Source: a virus. From it: a stretch of 64,000 bases of DNA. The position numbers and the translations under genes were made by a program. Below, piece after piece: positions 22,845 to 31,157 of the stretch (position 1 is its first letter; each line of letters starts with the position of its first letter). The stretch lies in the IMG/VR virus record IMGVR_UViG_3300008952_000006, positions 1 through 64,000 of that record. One strand, written 5' to 3'. Under the pieces are notes generated by a model, which saw nothing but the letters and a program-made list of their open reading frames with translations, was not told where the DNA came from and searched no databases.

Positions 22845-23045
22845 ATGGCGCGTAAAGGACCAGTCCTAGAGCGAGTAGTCACGAAAGATGAAGTGCAAGA
22901 ATGGTTACAAAAAGCCAGCCGAGATGAACTAAACATCTTCCACGATAGAAATGAGATCATAGTCCTGCTCTGCAAAGCCCTCCTGGCCGCATGGAAAGAG
23001 CTAGGTTGGTTAAAAAGCAAGAAAGAAGACCCTCGCAAAAGATAG
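22845..23045 (+). CDS. Small basic hypothetical protein
   Basis: A 66-aa helical basic protein (VTKDEVQEWLQKASRDELNI, later KALLAAWKELGWLK). It starts 3 nt after the lipoprotein stop, so it is probably co-translated. The first promoter-like box at 23035 lies in its last codons. No family recognised. Confidence 0.55.
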   Translation: MARKGPVLERVVTKDEVQEWLQKASRDELNIFHDRNEIIVLLCKALLAAWKELGWLKSKKEDPRKR

Positions 23046-23062
23046 GTAGCTCCTGGTATAAG
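23035..23062 (+). promoter_or_regulatory. Candidate phage promoter GCAAAA-16-TATAAG
   Basis: GCAAAAGATAGG, then GGTATAAGAACCATG at 21 nt; 46 nt before the gene at 23108. Confidence 0.65.
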
Positions 23063-23107
23063 AACCATGCTGTAAGAACACAGCTACAACCCCAATAGGA
23101 GAAACTT

Positions 23108-23602
23108 ATGGAATTTATTAAGAACGCGCTGAGGAACACGGTAGAAAAGCTCGGCGCAAAGCACTTTGAGCGTCCAGCAGGGTCATATGTCGAGGGCTTC
23201 AGAGACCAAGACAACGAAGGGCTGCATGTAGCCCTTTTCTTGGAGGGGTGTGACTGGCAAGAGGTCACTCCGCAGGCCGTGGAACTCGGAGTCGCTTTTG
23301 GCGACTGCCGTTATTTCCGTGCGCCGATTATAAACGAGGAAGCCTACGAGGCTGTCGCTCTTCTGAGCGAACTGGACGAGGAACAATTGAAAACCATCCG
23401 TGTGGTAAAGGGCCACCACGGGGAGATGGAATTGACAACCCCAGCAGTCTCACCTAGAAGGACAAAGGTCGTGCACCTTATTACAGGAACGCACGAGGGC
23501 AGTACGGTAGCCTTTACGTGGTATCCTGGTCGGTTGACCCGGCCAGCAGCTACGGGCTTAGATGGTAACACGCCCGTCAAGCTGTCCGGGGAGCCTGGGT
23601 AA
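23108..23602 (+). CDS. Hypothetical protein
   Basis: A 164-aa protein with AGGAGA before the ATG. Alternating strands and helices, a Cys pair far apart, and a strand-rich C-terminal half with VVHLITGTHEGSTVAFTWYP. It ends in a Gly/Pro-rich tail. Not recognised. It is a single-gene unit between a promoter-like element and a UUCG-capped terminator. Confidence 0.6.
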   Translation: MEFIKNALRNTVEKLGAKHFERPAGSYVEGFRDQDNEGLHVALFLEGCDWQEVTPQAVELGVAFGDCRYFRAPIINEEAYEAVALLSELDEEQLKTIRVVKGHHGEMELTTPAVSPRRTKVVHLITGTHEGSTVAFTWYPGRLTRPAATGLDGNTPVKLSGEPG

Positions 23603-23620
23603 AGGGTACGACATCGTATC

Positions 23621-23642
23621 TGGGGGCTTCGGCCCCTTTTTA
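23621..23642. terminator. Intrinsic terminator between converging genes
   Basis: GGGGC-TTCG-GCCCC with T5 on the plus strand. Same hairpin core as after the TROVE gene; the minus-strand gene ends 2 nt beyond it. Confidence 0.9.
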
Positions 23643-23643
23643 C

Positions 23644-23877
23644 CTAATCAACTATTTTTATGTCCCAAGGCCAATACCAGATAGGGAAGCCGTCTGGGGT
23701 AGTTACGTAGACGCAGTAGGCAAGGCCGAAAGCGTACCCCTTTAGGTCTGTAACAACGGAGCGTTCCCCAACAAATTCACCAGCTATTATCTCAACCGTT
23801 TGCCCAATCTTGGGGTGTACAATGTCTGCGCCACCAAACCGGTCTGAGTAGTTCCTGAATGTTCGGTGCTCCGCCAC
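23644..23877 (-). CDS. Small KOW/SH3-like protein
   Basis: A 77-aa protein. KIGQTVEIIAGEFVGERSVV is the pattern of a KOW motif (basic strand, Gly turn), continuing as a small beta barrel with aromatic residues (FPIWYWPWDIK). Many phage accessory proteins have this fold. It is the last gene of the minus-strand block. Confidence 0.6.
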   Translation of the reverse strand: MAEHRTFRNYSDRFGGADIVHPKIGQTVEIIAGEFVGERSVVTDLKGYAFGLAYCVYVTTPDGFPIWYWPWDIKIVD

Positions 23878-23939
23878 GCTATTCCCCCGCTAATAACTTT
23901 ACCAAGCATAGGTATTAGCGTGGAATATGGTCAGAAAGA

Positions 23940-24218
23940 TTAACTAGTCTTTCTTCTCAGATCGTGGACATGAACCTCGGTCACAGCAAGACGCTCACGT
24001 AAATCGTCCTGCTGTGCCATAGCCTCTTTAAGAAGTTCACGGTCTATAGCCATCATGCGCTCGAGGCTACTTATCTTCTCTTCAACACGAGCAGCGTTGG
24101 CGCGAAGATCCCCGGACAACCCTTGAATTTTAGAGGACAACAACCAAACAGCAGGCACAATCGTCCCAAGAATCCCGATAAGAGTGGACGCAATCTGTAC
24201 CCAGTCCGTGTCTGGCAT
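23940..24218 (-). CDS. Membrane-anchored coiled-coil protein
   Basis: A 92-aa protein with one transmembrane helix (about 10-28, STLIGILGTIVPAVWLL) and a long coiled coil (about 30-85, ending AVTEVHVHDLRRK). GAGGT upstream fixes the ATG at 24218. The layout is like the small proteins at 7280 and 62720; a lysis or membrane-organising role is possible. Confidence 0.65.
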   Translation of the reverse strand: MPDTDWVQIASTLIGILGTIVPAVWLLSSKIQGLSGDLRANAARVEEKISSLERMMAIDRELLKEAMAQQDDLRERLAVTEVHVHDLRRKTS

Positions 24219-24276
24219 AAACAACCTCTATAAATATAAGTGTAGTTCGTATAGCACGAAACTCATACCTATGGGT

Positions 24277-24304
24277 ATTATAGCCAAGAGCGGGGTGCTG
24301 ACAA
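24277..24304 (-). promoter_or_regulatory. Canonical sigma-70-like promoter
   Basis: On the minus strand TTGTCA, 16 bp, TATAAT, 59 nt upstream of the gene at 23940-24218. This differs from the GCAAAA-type motif and could be read directly by host polymerase. Confidence 0.5.
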
Positions 24305-24314
24305 ATAGGGGTAG

Positions 24315-24770
24315 TTATTTTTCCTGGGGTTGTTGCGCTTGTTCACTTTCTGCTTGTGCGGCGGCTTGTGCGGCGGCTTGTGCTTGCGCAGCTTCCTCAG
24401 CAGTGCGGACACCCCAGTAAACCAACAAATCTTCATGAGTGCCTAAGGCTTCCTGCGCTGTTTGGAACTCATCAAAAGAATAGACGCCCTTTTCCAGGAG
24501 AATCTTAAACACGGCAAACAGGTGATTTTCTAGTCTGTTTATCGCAACACCGGCCATCTGGTACCCACGCAAAAGCTCAGAGACATAGCGCTCAGCTACA
24601 ACGAGCCGCTCCTCGGTCGTCATTTCCTTGTTGGTGGCCTCAGGCATCCCAACAAACTGCGGGGGCAGAACTGGGGCCTTTCCGTCACTTTGAGGATCCT
24701 TTGGTGGATTTTGTTGAGGATTTACGTTTTGTTGAGGATTTCCGCTTGGTTGCGGATTTTGATTTTCCAT
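24315..24770 (-). CDS. Hypothetical protein with Gln-rich ends
   Basis: A 151-aa protein. The first ~30 residues are Asn/Gln/Pro-rich from an imperfect DNA repeat (NPQQNVNPQQNPP). The centre is helical (ERLVVAERYVSELLRG). A helical LLEKGVYSFDEFQTAQEAL segment follows. The end is Ala/Gln-rich (AAQAQAAAQAAAQAE). The ends look disordered. Central part resembles small virion assembly proteins only in general terms. Its 5' end overlaps the previous gene by 86 nt. Confidence 0.6.
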   Translation of the reverse strand: MENQNPQPSGNPQQNVNPQQNPPKDPQSDGKAPVLPPQFVGMPEATNKEMTTEERLVVAERYVSELLRGYQMAGVAINRLENHLFAVFKILLEKGVYSFDEFQTAQEALGTHEDLLVYWGVRTAEEAAQAQAAAQAAAQAESEQAQQPQEK

Positions 24771-25029
24771 TACTAGTCTCCATTGCGTTTAGCGTAGTTA
24801 AATTCTTCTCTATAGAAGCTTTCAGGTTGCTGATCTCGCCAAGAACACTTTCGATAGCAGAAATAGCAACAACCGGTTCGAGGCAAGGCCCCGAAACACT
24901 TAATGTTTCTGTACTATCACTTGTATCACTTGGCAAATAATCTTCAAGGTAGTTCTCAAGCTCTTGGTACACAGCCAGAGTATGTTGAAACTCTGTTATT
25001 CTGGCCAGGACCTCTTCAATTTTCATCAT
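24685..25029 (-). CDS. Hypothetical protein with Lys/Ser repeat tail
   Basis: A 114-aa protein. Helical acidic N-terminal two thirds (LARITEFQHTLAVYQELENY) then a tail of repeated KRKSSTKRKSSTK. The tail is encoded by the same repeated DNA that gives the next gene its NPQQN repeats in another frame. Start overlaps the upstream stop (ATGA). Confidence 0.6.
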   Translation of the reverse strand: MMKIEEVLARITEFQHTLAVYQELENYLEDYLPSDTSDSTETLSVSGPCLEPVVAISAIESVLGEISNLKASIEKNLTTLNAMETSNGKSKSATKRKSSTKRKSSTKSTKGSSK

Positions 25030-25679
25030 GCCTCCAGAAGAGATTTAAACGTTTGCGACAGATCACCCAATGACGCATCCTTAATAATACTCTTTAAAGG
25101 ATAATAGACACAGTCCCTGTCTCGTGCGGCCTCGAGGGCGATGCTGTGTCTTATGCCGGTGGCACCACGGCCCGCTAGGATGTCCTCCTCCCTAGCAATC
25201 TTGGCTTTCTTGAACCCACCTTCATTTTTTGTCCGCACAAGGTAGACGTCTGCCGCGCCATGGAGGACACCAAAAAACTCACACATGCGATCAGCAAGCC
25301 TGTCCGAAGGAAGGTTAAAACAGTATGAATCAGGGAGGTTTTCTCTGACACAAAAAGCCCCGCAAGTGGGGCACATCACGGTGGACACATACCAGTATTC
25401 ATATAATTGCTGATATTTTAGGGGCCACTTGGCAACATCAGTCATATTTTCTTCAGATATCTCCTGAAGAGCAATCTCTGGTAGAGTGAAGGTGTCAGAA
25501 AAATACCCCTTACACCCATCAGTTGGGCAAAACTTAAGAAGCTCATCGCCTTTTCCGAACCACCCACCCTTTTTCCAAAGCTGGATATTCCCAAGACGAT
25601 TGTTCGTCTTCGGTCTGAACGTAATGCTGACCTGTAAAATGTACTCAGCCACTAACTCGGTTGGATCAAGTATAGACAT
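25026..25679 (-). CDS. Hypothetical zinc-binding protein
   Basis: A 217-aa protein with two Cys pairs, CPTDGC (residues about 51-56) and CPTCGAFC (about 102-109), probably one zinc site, separated by a helical stretch. A later IAREEDILAGRGATGIRHS is basic. Not recognised. In a minus-strand series leading to an endolysin, so possibly late-expressed. Confidence 0.6.
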   Translation of the reverse strand: MSILDPTELVAEYILQVSITFRPKTNNRLGNIQLWKKGGWFGKGDELLKFCPTDGCKGYFSDTFTLPEIALQEISEENMTDVAKWPLKYQQLYEYWYVSTVMCPTCGAFCVRENLPDSYCFNLPSDRLADRMCEFFGVLHGAADVYLVRTKNEGGFKKAKIAREEDILAGRGATGIRHSIALEAARDRDCVYYPLKSIIKDASLGDLSQTFKSLLEA

Positions 25680-25686
25680 CGCTTCC

Positions 25687-26151
25687 TTACCTCACTGGGC
25701 GTACTTTATCATCATTCAGGCCGGTGCCTGTAGCGTAAGGGAGAGGCACTTCTAGTAGCCCATCCTCATCTGAGGCCATCTCAGCCCTGGTTGGGCGCAG
25801 ATTTGCATGGATAGAGGTGAAAAGTTTACGGATTTCTTGGGTGGTTTTCTCAATTTCTTCGGATTCGAAGATAAGAACCCAGCCAAACACCAGTTTTCCC
25901 CTACTCATGAAGTATTTTTTACCGACAAATGAATACCAACTGCCTTCGTTCGCTAAAAAATCCGCTAATACTTTGAGCCAGTATTCATCATCGTGCACGC
26001 GGCACAAAAAGCGAACATCCCCGCCCTTGCTAGAGACCGAAACCACCTCAATACACCCGCCAAGGGAGTCGAGAGTCTCTTTTACCTCTAATTGCAGTTT
26101 CTCTAACGAGACTACTTTCTTGGTGTCTGCTGCTTTCTTCTTTTTTGCCAT
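25687..26151 (-). CDS. Hypothetical protein
   Basis: A 154-aa protein with a Lys-rich start (MAKKKKAADTKK) and alternating strands and helices. No motif recognised. AGGA-type ribosome site. Part of the tightly spaced minus-strand block. Confidence 0.6.
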   Translation of the reverse strand: MAKKKKAADTKKVVSLEKLQLEVKETLDSLGGCIEVVSVSSKGGDVRFLCRVHDDEYWLKVLADFLANEGSWYSFVGKKYFMSRGKLVFGWVLIFESEEIEKTTQEIRKLFTSIHANLRPTRAEMASDEDGLLEVPLPYATGTGLNDDKVRPVR

Positions 26152-26160
26152 GCTGCCCTC

Positions 26161-26718
26161 CTAGGTAACAATTCTAAGACCGAAACTGGTCTCTGTTGTG
26201 GTGGCTCCTCGCGCTTCTGCCCCAAGAAGAACAACGGAGTCCTCCTCCAGAGTGTCCACTTCTACAAGGTGTAAGCCAATAAAATTATAATATTCCGAAC
26301 CGTCTGGCCCATCCTGTCTCTCGAGAGCAACAACGGTGGGTATACCCATCCAGTCACGAAAGAATTGGATAGACCCAACGAAAATATGGCTGGAGTATAG
26401 TCTCTTTTGGCCCAAAAAGAGCATGGCATCGAGCAATGTCTCTTTAGGGGACTTTGTCGTGGAAAATTCCTCCAAGGCTATGCGTGCCAAAACAACATCT
26501 GCGGCCTCTTCCGGCTCACCTATGCGCAATGAATCAGAGATAGCTTTATACCAAACAACCTCCATGGGGCGGCCTGTGCGTAAAGTAATAGACTGAACGT
26601 AGGGCTTTGTTAGGATGCGGCGCAAAGTAGTAAGAATACCCTCCGCCGTTGGGGGCATCTCCAGCTCCTCGACAGATAGCATTAAAGAGGCTTCGCGCTC
26701 TTCAAGATTCTCCCTCAT
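26161..26718 (-). CDS. Hypothetical protein
   Basis: A 185-aa acidic protein starting MRENLEEREASLM. I use the ATG at 26718 (GGTGGAG upstream, overlap of 4 nt with the preceding gene) rather than the longer frame from 26829. The central part is helical; a strand region with EYYNFIGLHLVEVDTLEEDS follows. Not recognised. Confidence 0.6.
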   Translation of the reverse strand: MRENLEEREASLMLSVEELEMPPTAEGILTTLRRILTKPYVQSITLRTGRPMEVVWYKAISDSLRIGEPEEAADVVLARIALEEFSTTKSPKETLLDAMLFLGQKRLYSSHIFVGSIQFFRDWMGIPTVVALERQDGPDGSEYYNFIGLHLVEVDTLEEDSVVLLGAEARGATTTETSFGLRIVT

Positions 26719-27317
26719 ATCTGCTCCACCTTTACAGCCTTCTCCGATTTGCGGCGGATATGCTCTAAATAAAGAATGACGATATCGGTCATTGTTGTGT
26801 CGTTTCTTGCGGCGTGGAGCTTCAACCACTTATGCAAGTCACCAGGGATGCGGATTTGCATCATCTTTTTCTCAGTCAACGCCATTACTACCTCCTCTAC
26901 TGCACCTAAAAAACATATCTCTTTCTCCACCCTGCCAAGGTAACGGTCGCCATGTAGGAAGACCTGACACAGCCAAAGGCTGCTTCGTGGGTTTTTTGCG
27001 TGCTCGTTTATAGAATCTAATATCCCTCTCGATGGGAAAGATGGTGGGAAAGTCCCGTGCCCAAAACCAAGCCCGTTCCGGACAATGTTTGCAGCCCGCA
27101 TTAACTCTATGGACGCCCTGGAGTCCTCGCGAGAGGAGTCTCCTTGTCCGCGTCTCGTAGTTATCCGAAGCCTTGGAGGCAGAGTCGAGCGACACTGCTT
27201 GCATGGCTTTGTTTGTAATGTCTTTTTTCGGCGCGGTTTCCCACATGAAGCACATATCCAATATTCGTTAAAATTGCGGTGTTTCTTCAACATCCCCTGA
27301 TGAATTGCCCTCGCCAC
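26715..27317 (-). CDS. Zinc-ribbon protein fused to a ribbon-helix-helix domain
   Basis: A 200-aa protein. Residues about 22-42 hold a zinc ribbon (CASCGKP, later CKQC). The last ~50 residues (MQIRIPGDLHKWLKLHAARN, then a second helix) are an Arc-type ribbon-helix-helix DNA-binding domain. The start is GTG at 27317 with AGGAG 6 nt upstream. Inside the frame an ATG at 26885 has a perfect AGGAGG, so the RHH part alone (56 aa) may also be made. A regulator with a full and a short form is an attractive reading. Confidence 0.6.
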   Translation of the reverse strand: MARAIHQGMLKKHRNFNEYWICASCGKPRRKKTLQTKPCKQCRSTLPPRLRITTRRGQGDSSREDSRASIELMRAANIVRNGLGFGHGTFPPSFPSRGILDSINEHAKNPRSSLWLCQVFLHGDRYLGRVEKEICFLGAVEEVVMALTEKKMMQIRIPGDLHKWLKLHAARNDTTMTDIVILYLEHIRRKSEKAVKVEQI

Positions 27318-27594
27318 TTGAATCTCCTAGGCCGATTTTTTCAGCAAAAGCAGCCGCTTGCGCAATATCTGCGATGTCTTCGGAGGGCGCGGAAACGCCA
27401 TTTGATGGCGGCGCATCCTCAGGAGCCAGCTGCCCAAAAAGGAATGAGGCCTGTTCCTCGGAGATGGGGAGCGAGAAGTCGTCCCCAGTCGCTAGGTTAA
27501 GAAGGATTAGCTCCGTTGTTGACGTCTCTCCGTCGAATAAAACCGTAGAAGAAACACCCATCACTAAAAGCCCACTATTTATCTGCTCAGTCAT
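27268..27594 (-). CDS. Hypothetical acidic protein
   Basis: A 108-aa protein. N-terminal strands (GLLVMGVSSTVLFDGETSTT), then an acidic Pro/Ser/Gly-rich tail that looks disordered. The tail overlaps the start of the next gene by 50 nt. Not recognised. Resembles small phage tail-chaperone-like proteins only in its acidic character. Confidence 0.55.
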   Translation of the reverse strand: MTEQINSGLLVMGVSSTVLFDGETSTTELILLNLATGDDFSLPISEEQASFLFGQLAPEDAPPSNGVSAPSEDIADIAQAAAFAEKIGLGDSSGEGNSSGDVEETPQF

Positions 27595-27892
27595 CTTTCA
27601 CCTCATATTTTTCTTTGCCCGAGAGAGTCCGGATAAGGATTGGGCCCTGCTTGAACGCCTCGTCCAAAAGCTCTTTTGTGCGATCTCTAGAACGTTTCCC
27701 AGAAGCCTCGATGTATGGATACATAGCCCGCTTATATGCATCGAAGGTCTCCTGTTTCTCTTTGGCACCTTGGTGAAGCCCAGCTAAAGCTAAGTAAAAT
27801 CGCTGCTCCTGGCGATATCGCTGGACAAGTATACAAAGAGCCTCCTGCAGGCTGCCGGGACGGGGCGGAGCGACCAACTTGTCGTAAAACAA
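27587..27892 (-). CDS. Hypothetical helical protein (TTG start)
   Basis: A 101-aa helical, basic protein (LQEALCILVQRYRQEQRFYL). No ATG or GTG is available in frame; TTG at 27892 is the likely start, with a weak AAGAG upstream. It ends overlapping the next gene's start. Not recognised. Confidence 0.55.
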   Translation of the reverse strand: MFYDKLVAPPRPGSLQEALCILVQRYRQEQRFYLALAGLHQGAKEKQETFDAYKRAMYPYIEASGKRSRDRTKELLDEAFKQGPILIRTLSGKEKYEVKDD

Positions 27893-27921
27893 ATTGGCTC
27901 TTGCCCAACCTATAGGAGACT

Positions 27922-28632
27922 CTACCCATTTTTTAATTTCTCGAAATCATCTGTGTAAAGGCGGTCAACGCGGTCGTTAAACCAATGCAAGTGGATAAGC
28001 AGAAGCTCGACCAGCTTCTCACCCATATGCATAACCTTTTTAAATTTTGCATTAAAAGCCTCGGTGTCTATAGAGCCGTCTTTTTTCTCGTAAGGATTAA
28101 AAGTATTACCGTTAATATTTTCGAGAGATAAGACGAGTCTCGCGTAACCCATCCAGCTTCGAAGCCCCCAGTCTGTCGCAGCCTCATCCTCAGCGCGGCG
28201 TTCAATCCAGAAGTTCTCGGAAGCCAGCAATGACCGATAGCGAACTGTAAGCTTGTTGGAGAGAATCGGCACTTCCTGAAGAACACGACCCGTCAGCACC
28301 AAATCAGAAAAGTCCATCTCTTCACAAGCTGCCTCAATTTTGGCGCGGATTTCTGGGTTATCCGATGGGGTGTTGCGGTAGAATACCGTATCCACCATCG
28401 GGTTAGCGCTCACAGAGTCTGGAAGTTCCTCTAGTTCAATGCGCTCAGGCTCCTTCTCCTGCTCCTCGGCATGGCGCATCTCCTCAACATCCTTGGCGTA
28501 AGCGCGGATCTGCTGCGACATCTCCTTAGACATCTGCGGCTTTTCTGGCGCTGGCTTCGGTGCTGGCTCATCCACCGGTTCCTTTGCTATCTGCTTTTTA
28601 ATTTTAGATAAGTCTGGTTTCTTACGACTCAT
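27922..28632 (-). CDS. Hypothetical protein
   Basis: A 236-aa protein. The first ~60 residues are Lys/Pro/Glu-rich and probably unstructured (SKIKKQIAKEPVDEPAPKPA), the rest is helical with aromatic clusters (ENFWIERRAEDEAATDWGLR). No known motif. Its start overlaps the endolysin stop (ATGA). Confidence 0.6.
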   Translation of the reverse strand: MSRKKPDLSKIKKQIAKEPVDEPAPKPAPEKPQMSKEMSQQIRAYAKDVEEMRHAEEQEKEPERIELEELPDSVSANPMVDTVFYRNTPSDNPEIRAKIEAACEEMDFSDLVLTGRVLQEVPILSNKLTVRYRSLLASENFWIERRAEDEAATDWGLRSWMGYARLVLSLENINGNTFNPYEKKDGSIDTEAFNAKFKKVMHMGEKLVELLLIHLHWFNDRVDRLYTDDFEKLKNG

Positions 28633-29483
28633 TTACCCGCCTCCTCCAACATGGAGTCAAAAGGAAACCCAGCTACATCCCACTTACGTTCGGTAACGTG
28701 GTAGTGCGCTATGTGTCCCTTAAAATCCCCAGGGTTTGTAATTACAGTAGTCGAATCAGGGTGCTCCAGGGGAACACCGAACTCCTCGTATATGAATTTA
28801 CTTAAAGCTACACAAGTATTTATTTGGTCATCATAAAACCCCAAAAAAGTTGTCGGAGCCCTATTATGAACCTGGGCTGTCCAGACCGGTCGTTTACCCC
28901 AACGCTTTTCGTAGTAGTCCTGATATTTTAAATAAACTGCGTTAGTAATCTCGAAGCCTATTGAGCGTTTGTTCACGATATGGTGGCCCGCGTGCCAGCC
29001 GACATGGTCCTTAAAGTCCAAAAACTGAATAAACGTGCCATCGTTGTCGATGCCCCCATGACAGGAGACTCCACGCTTCTTTAGGATCTTGTAGCAAGAC
29101 TCCGAACTCAGAGCAGCGTCCCAGTGCCAAACAACCTGTGTGGGGCTTTTTCTCCTAGAGGAGTGGCTGTGGCCGATTAAAGAAAACGCAGAGTCAGGCG
29201 AGCAAGGAATCGAATGAAAAGGCACGGGCTTTAACACCCCGCCACAACGAATAAACCCCTTGGCATCCGGGTACTTCTTGTGTGCAATGTACTCAGCTTG
29301 TGTCTGCAGTCTTCTCCAGGTGTTCGGCCCACACAGCCCATCAACCGTAAGGTTTTGATCTTTTTGGAACTCACGCACGGCGGCAGTCACTTCAGAAAGC
29401 GGGGCGTCCTCTGACAAGCCCAAGTGCTCTCTCGTCCAGCCTAGTTTGGCCATGCTCTTAGCGTTGTATTCTTCAGCGTTCAT
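28629..29483 (-). CDS. Endolysin: PGRP-type N-acetylmuramoyl-L-alanine amidase with peptidoglycan-binding domain
   Basis: A 284-aa protein. Residues about 15-65 form a PG_binding_1-type domain (AAVREFQKDQNLTVDGLCGP). The catalytic domain has VVWHWDAALSS (zinc His), HVGWHAG, RSIGFEITN, and GHIAHYHVTERKWDVAGFPF, which supplies the second zinc-region His and the K..D at the active site. Amidase_2 enzymes cut between muramic acid and the stem peptide. No signal peptide is visible, so release would need a holin. The gene order in the minus block suggests late expression. Confidence 0.85.
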   Translation of the reverse strand: MNAEEYNAKSMAKLGWTREHLGLSEDAPLSEVTAAVREFQKDQNLTVDGLCGPNTWRRLQTQAEYIAHKKYPDAKGFIRCGGVLKPVPFHSIPCSPDSAFSLIGHSHSSRRKSPTQVVWHWDAALSSESCYKILKKRGVSCHGGIDNDGTFIQFLDFKDHVGWHAGHHIVNKRSIGFEITNAVYLKYQDYYEKRWGKRPVWTAQVHNRAPTTFLGFYDDQINTCVALSKFIYEEFGVPLEHPDSTTVITNPGDFKGHIAHYHVTERKWDVAGFPFDSMLEEAGK

Positions 29484-29499
29484 TGTTTCTCAACTCCTC

Positions 29500-29751
29500 T
29501 CAATCGGGATTCTTGTCTTCCACAAATCTTCCGTGACGAGTCCTACGACAACCCTCACAGCTAAAAGAAGCCCACTGATGCCTCGCGGCAAACGTTAGGC
29601 AGGATTCGTAATTAATGCACTCCATGTGTCTTGGTATCACCAACTCATCGCCCAGCCTAAAGGGCCCAACTTCATTGTTGCCGTCCCTATCAATGGACCG
29701 CTGGTGCCTTATATAGGAAAAGAGCGACCATTGCTCGCTTGCTCGAATCAT
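29500..29751 (-). CDS. Small cysteine-containing hypothetical protein
   Basis: An 83-aa protein with dispersed Cys (CINYESC, CEGC) that could form a zinc site, and an Arg/His-rich end. Overlaps the HD phosphohydrolase gene end by 4 nt. Not recognised. Confidence 0.5.
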   Translation of the reverse strand: MIRASEQWSLFSYIRHQRSIDRDGNNEVGPFRLGDELVIPRHMECINYESCLTFAARHQWASFSCEGCRRTRHGRFVEDKNPD

Positions 29752-30299
29752 TCTTGAACTCCGTTAGCATGCCCTAGGAGAGTTAAATAGCGAGCTAAGA
29801 AAGCCTTCTCGGCGCTCTTGGGTAGCAGGGGGCAAATTGGGTACCCGTCCTCTATGAATGGGGGCAAGAAAAGAAACTCGTGCTCCAGGGCCTTTTTGTC
29901 GGCAGCGTGTATTACATCGGGGAATGGGTAAACCAGGGAGAACCTTCGCGCGATACACGTTTCAACCAAAACCTCGTAACGCCTATATTCTGGGAGCAGT
30001 TTTTTTAGGGGGCTTACCACATCCCCTAAGTATGCCTCCGCAGAGTCGTGCAATAATGCCGTAAGGGCCAATTGAGCGTCTTTAGTCTCCTCTTCCACAA
30101 TATTTGACACCATTATGCTATGCTCTGCTACTGAATAGTGTTCTTCTATGTGTCCGTTAAACCGGCACTGGAGAGATAGTGAGTGGGCGATATCTTCGAT
30201 AAACACCTCCTCCGGGCGTGGGTTTGTTAGATAAAATAAGCCACCAGTCCATGTGTGAACAAAGGGTCCTCTATCGGTATCTGGTCCTGCTTCTTTCAT
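29748..30299 (-). CDS. HD-domain phosphohydrolase (YfbR-type)
   Basis: A 183-aa protein with HD-family ligands: HYSVAEHSIMV (first His), LLHDSAEAYLGD (HD pair) and a later Asp in HAADKKALEHE. Short HD enzymes of this kind (YfbR 5'-nucleotidase type) dephosphorylate deoxynucleoside monophosphates and in phages help control nucleotide pools. The ATG at 30299 is preferred; an upstream ATG at 30317 has no ribosome site. First gene of the minus block. Confidence 0.75.
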   Translation of the reverse strand: MKEAGPDTDRGPFVHTWTGGLFYLTNPRPEEVFIEDIAHSLSLQCRFNGHIEEHYSVAEHSIMVSNIVEEETKDAQLALTALLHDSAEAYLGDVVSPLKKLLPEYRRYEVLVETCIARRFSLVYPFPDVIHAADKKALEHEFLFLPPFIEDGYPICPLLPKSAEKAFLARYLTLLGHANGVQE

Positions 30300-30346
30300 A
30301 TACTGTCTACCTACCATGATATGTGTATAACATATCAAACATTACA

Positions 30347-30374
30347 GCAAACATTAATCTTATTTCAGTATAAG
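30347..30374 (+). promoter_or_regulatory. Candidate phage promoter GCAAAC-16-TATAAG
   Basis: GCAAACATT, then AGTATAAGTAAACC at 21 nt; it faces the long plus-strand small-gene train starting at 30409. Confidence 0.6.
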
Positions 30375-30408
30375 TAAACCGGTAAAACTTAACAAAAGGA
30401 GATTACCT

Positions 30409-31149
30409 ATGGGACTCGATTGGTGCGTCCGAGACAAAATAATACCCGACATGGACGCGGGCTTACAGTTCGCAGATATACAACTTATTAGTGTTAATGA
30501 GAAAATAGACACTTTGTGGAAAACATACCTCAAAGAAAACTACCCAGACCACCCGGGGTATGGGGCGATATTCCCAAACCCGGCGTGGATAGCTTTTGAG
30601 GGGACTGAAGCTTACCTCGAAGAAAAGAAGCGGAAAAAGCACTGGGTTGATGTGCGGTCTAAGTGCGTTGTATCTCCGATGGAGACGCTCGGCGTGCCCC
30701 GTATCGGTATAGATGACGAAGCAACCGAATATGCTAAAGCGCGCTATGAAGAAGCGGTGCCAAATGATCCAGATATGTTGGAATCGTACCCAACAGCAGA
30801 AGACTATCTAGAGGATCACCACGGTACCTACGTGCCTAAGCTAGTAGAGTCCCCTGGGATAGGGTACGTCAGCGGCATGTTCGTTGGAGCAGAAAGCTTC
30901 CGAGGTAAATGTATCGCTTATATACCCTGGTTGGAAGACCACGGCTTTGATGAGGACTGCTATGCGGATCGTGAACCAGAAGACCTCGAGGTTCTCGGGG
31001 TCAGCCTAGACAAGGCAGCAGACCATTATGAAGCGAACTGTAAAAACATAACCGATGATGACAAACAAGAACTAAAGCTTGTGCGCGCTGCGGCGGACTG
31101 GTGCAGGTTTTGGGCTGAGAAGGGCCACGGCATGAATGCGTGGTATTAG
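30409..31149 (+). CDS. Conserved hypothetical protein (MGLDW type)
   Basis: A 246-aa protein starting MGLDWCVRDKIIPDMDAG, an opening shared by phage and bacterial proteins of unknown function. Acidic, with aromatic clusters (NPAWIAFEGTEAYLEE) and a C-terminal ADWCRFWAEKGHGMNAWY. No enzyme motif seen. AAGGAG precedes the ATG. First gene of the plus-strand accessory train. Confidence 0.65.
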   Translation: MGLDWCVRDKIIPDMDAGLQFADIQLISVNEKIDTLWKTYLKENYPDHPGYGAIFPNPAWIAFEGTEAYLEEKKRKKHWVDVRSKCVVSPMETLGVPRIGIDDEATEYAKARYEEAVPNDPDMLESYPTAEDYLEDHHGTYVPKLVESPGIGYVSGMFVGAESFRGKCIAYIPWLEDHGFDEDCYADREPEDLEVLGVSLDKAADHYEANCKNITDDDKQELKLVRAAADWCRFWAEKGHGMNAWY

Positions 31150-31157
31150 GAGAAGTG

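Noticed and set aside
30300-30346. Sigma-70 promoter for the HD gene (TTGCTG, TATACA)
   Set aside because: Spacer is only 15 bp and the boxes are poor.
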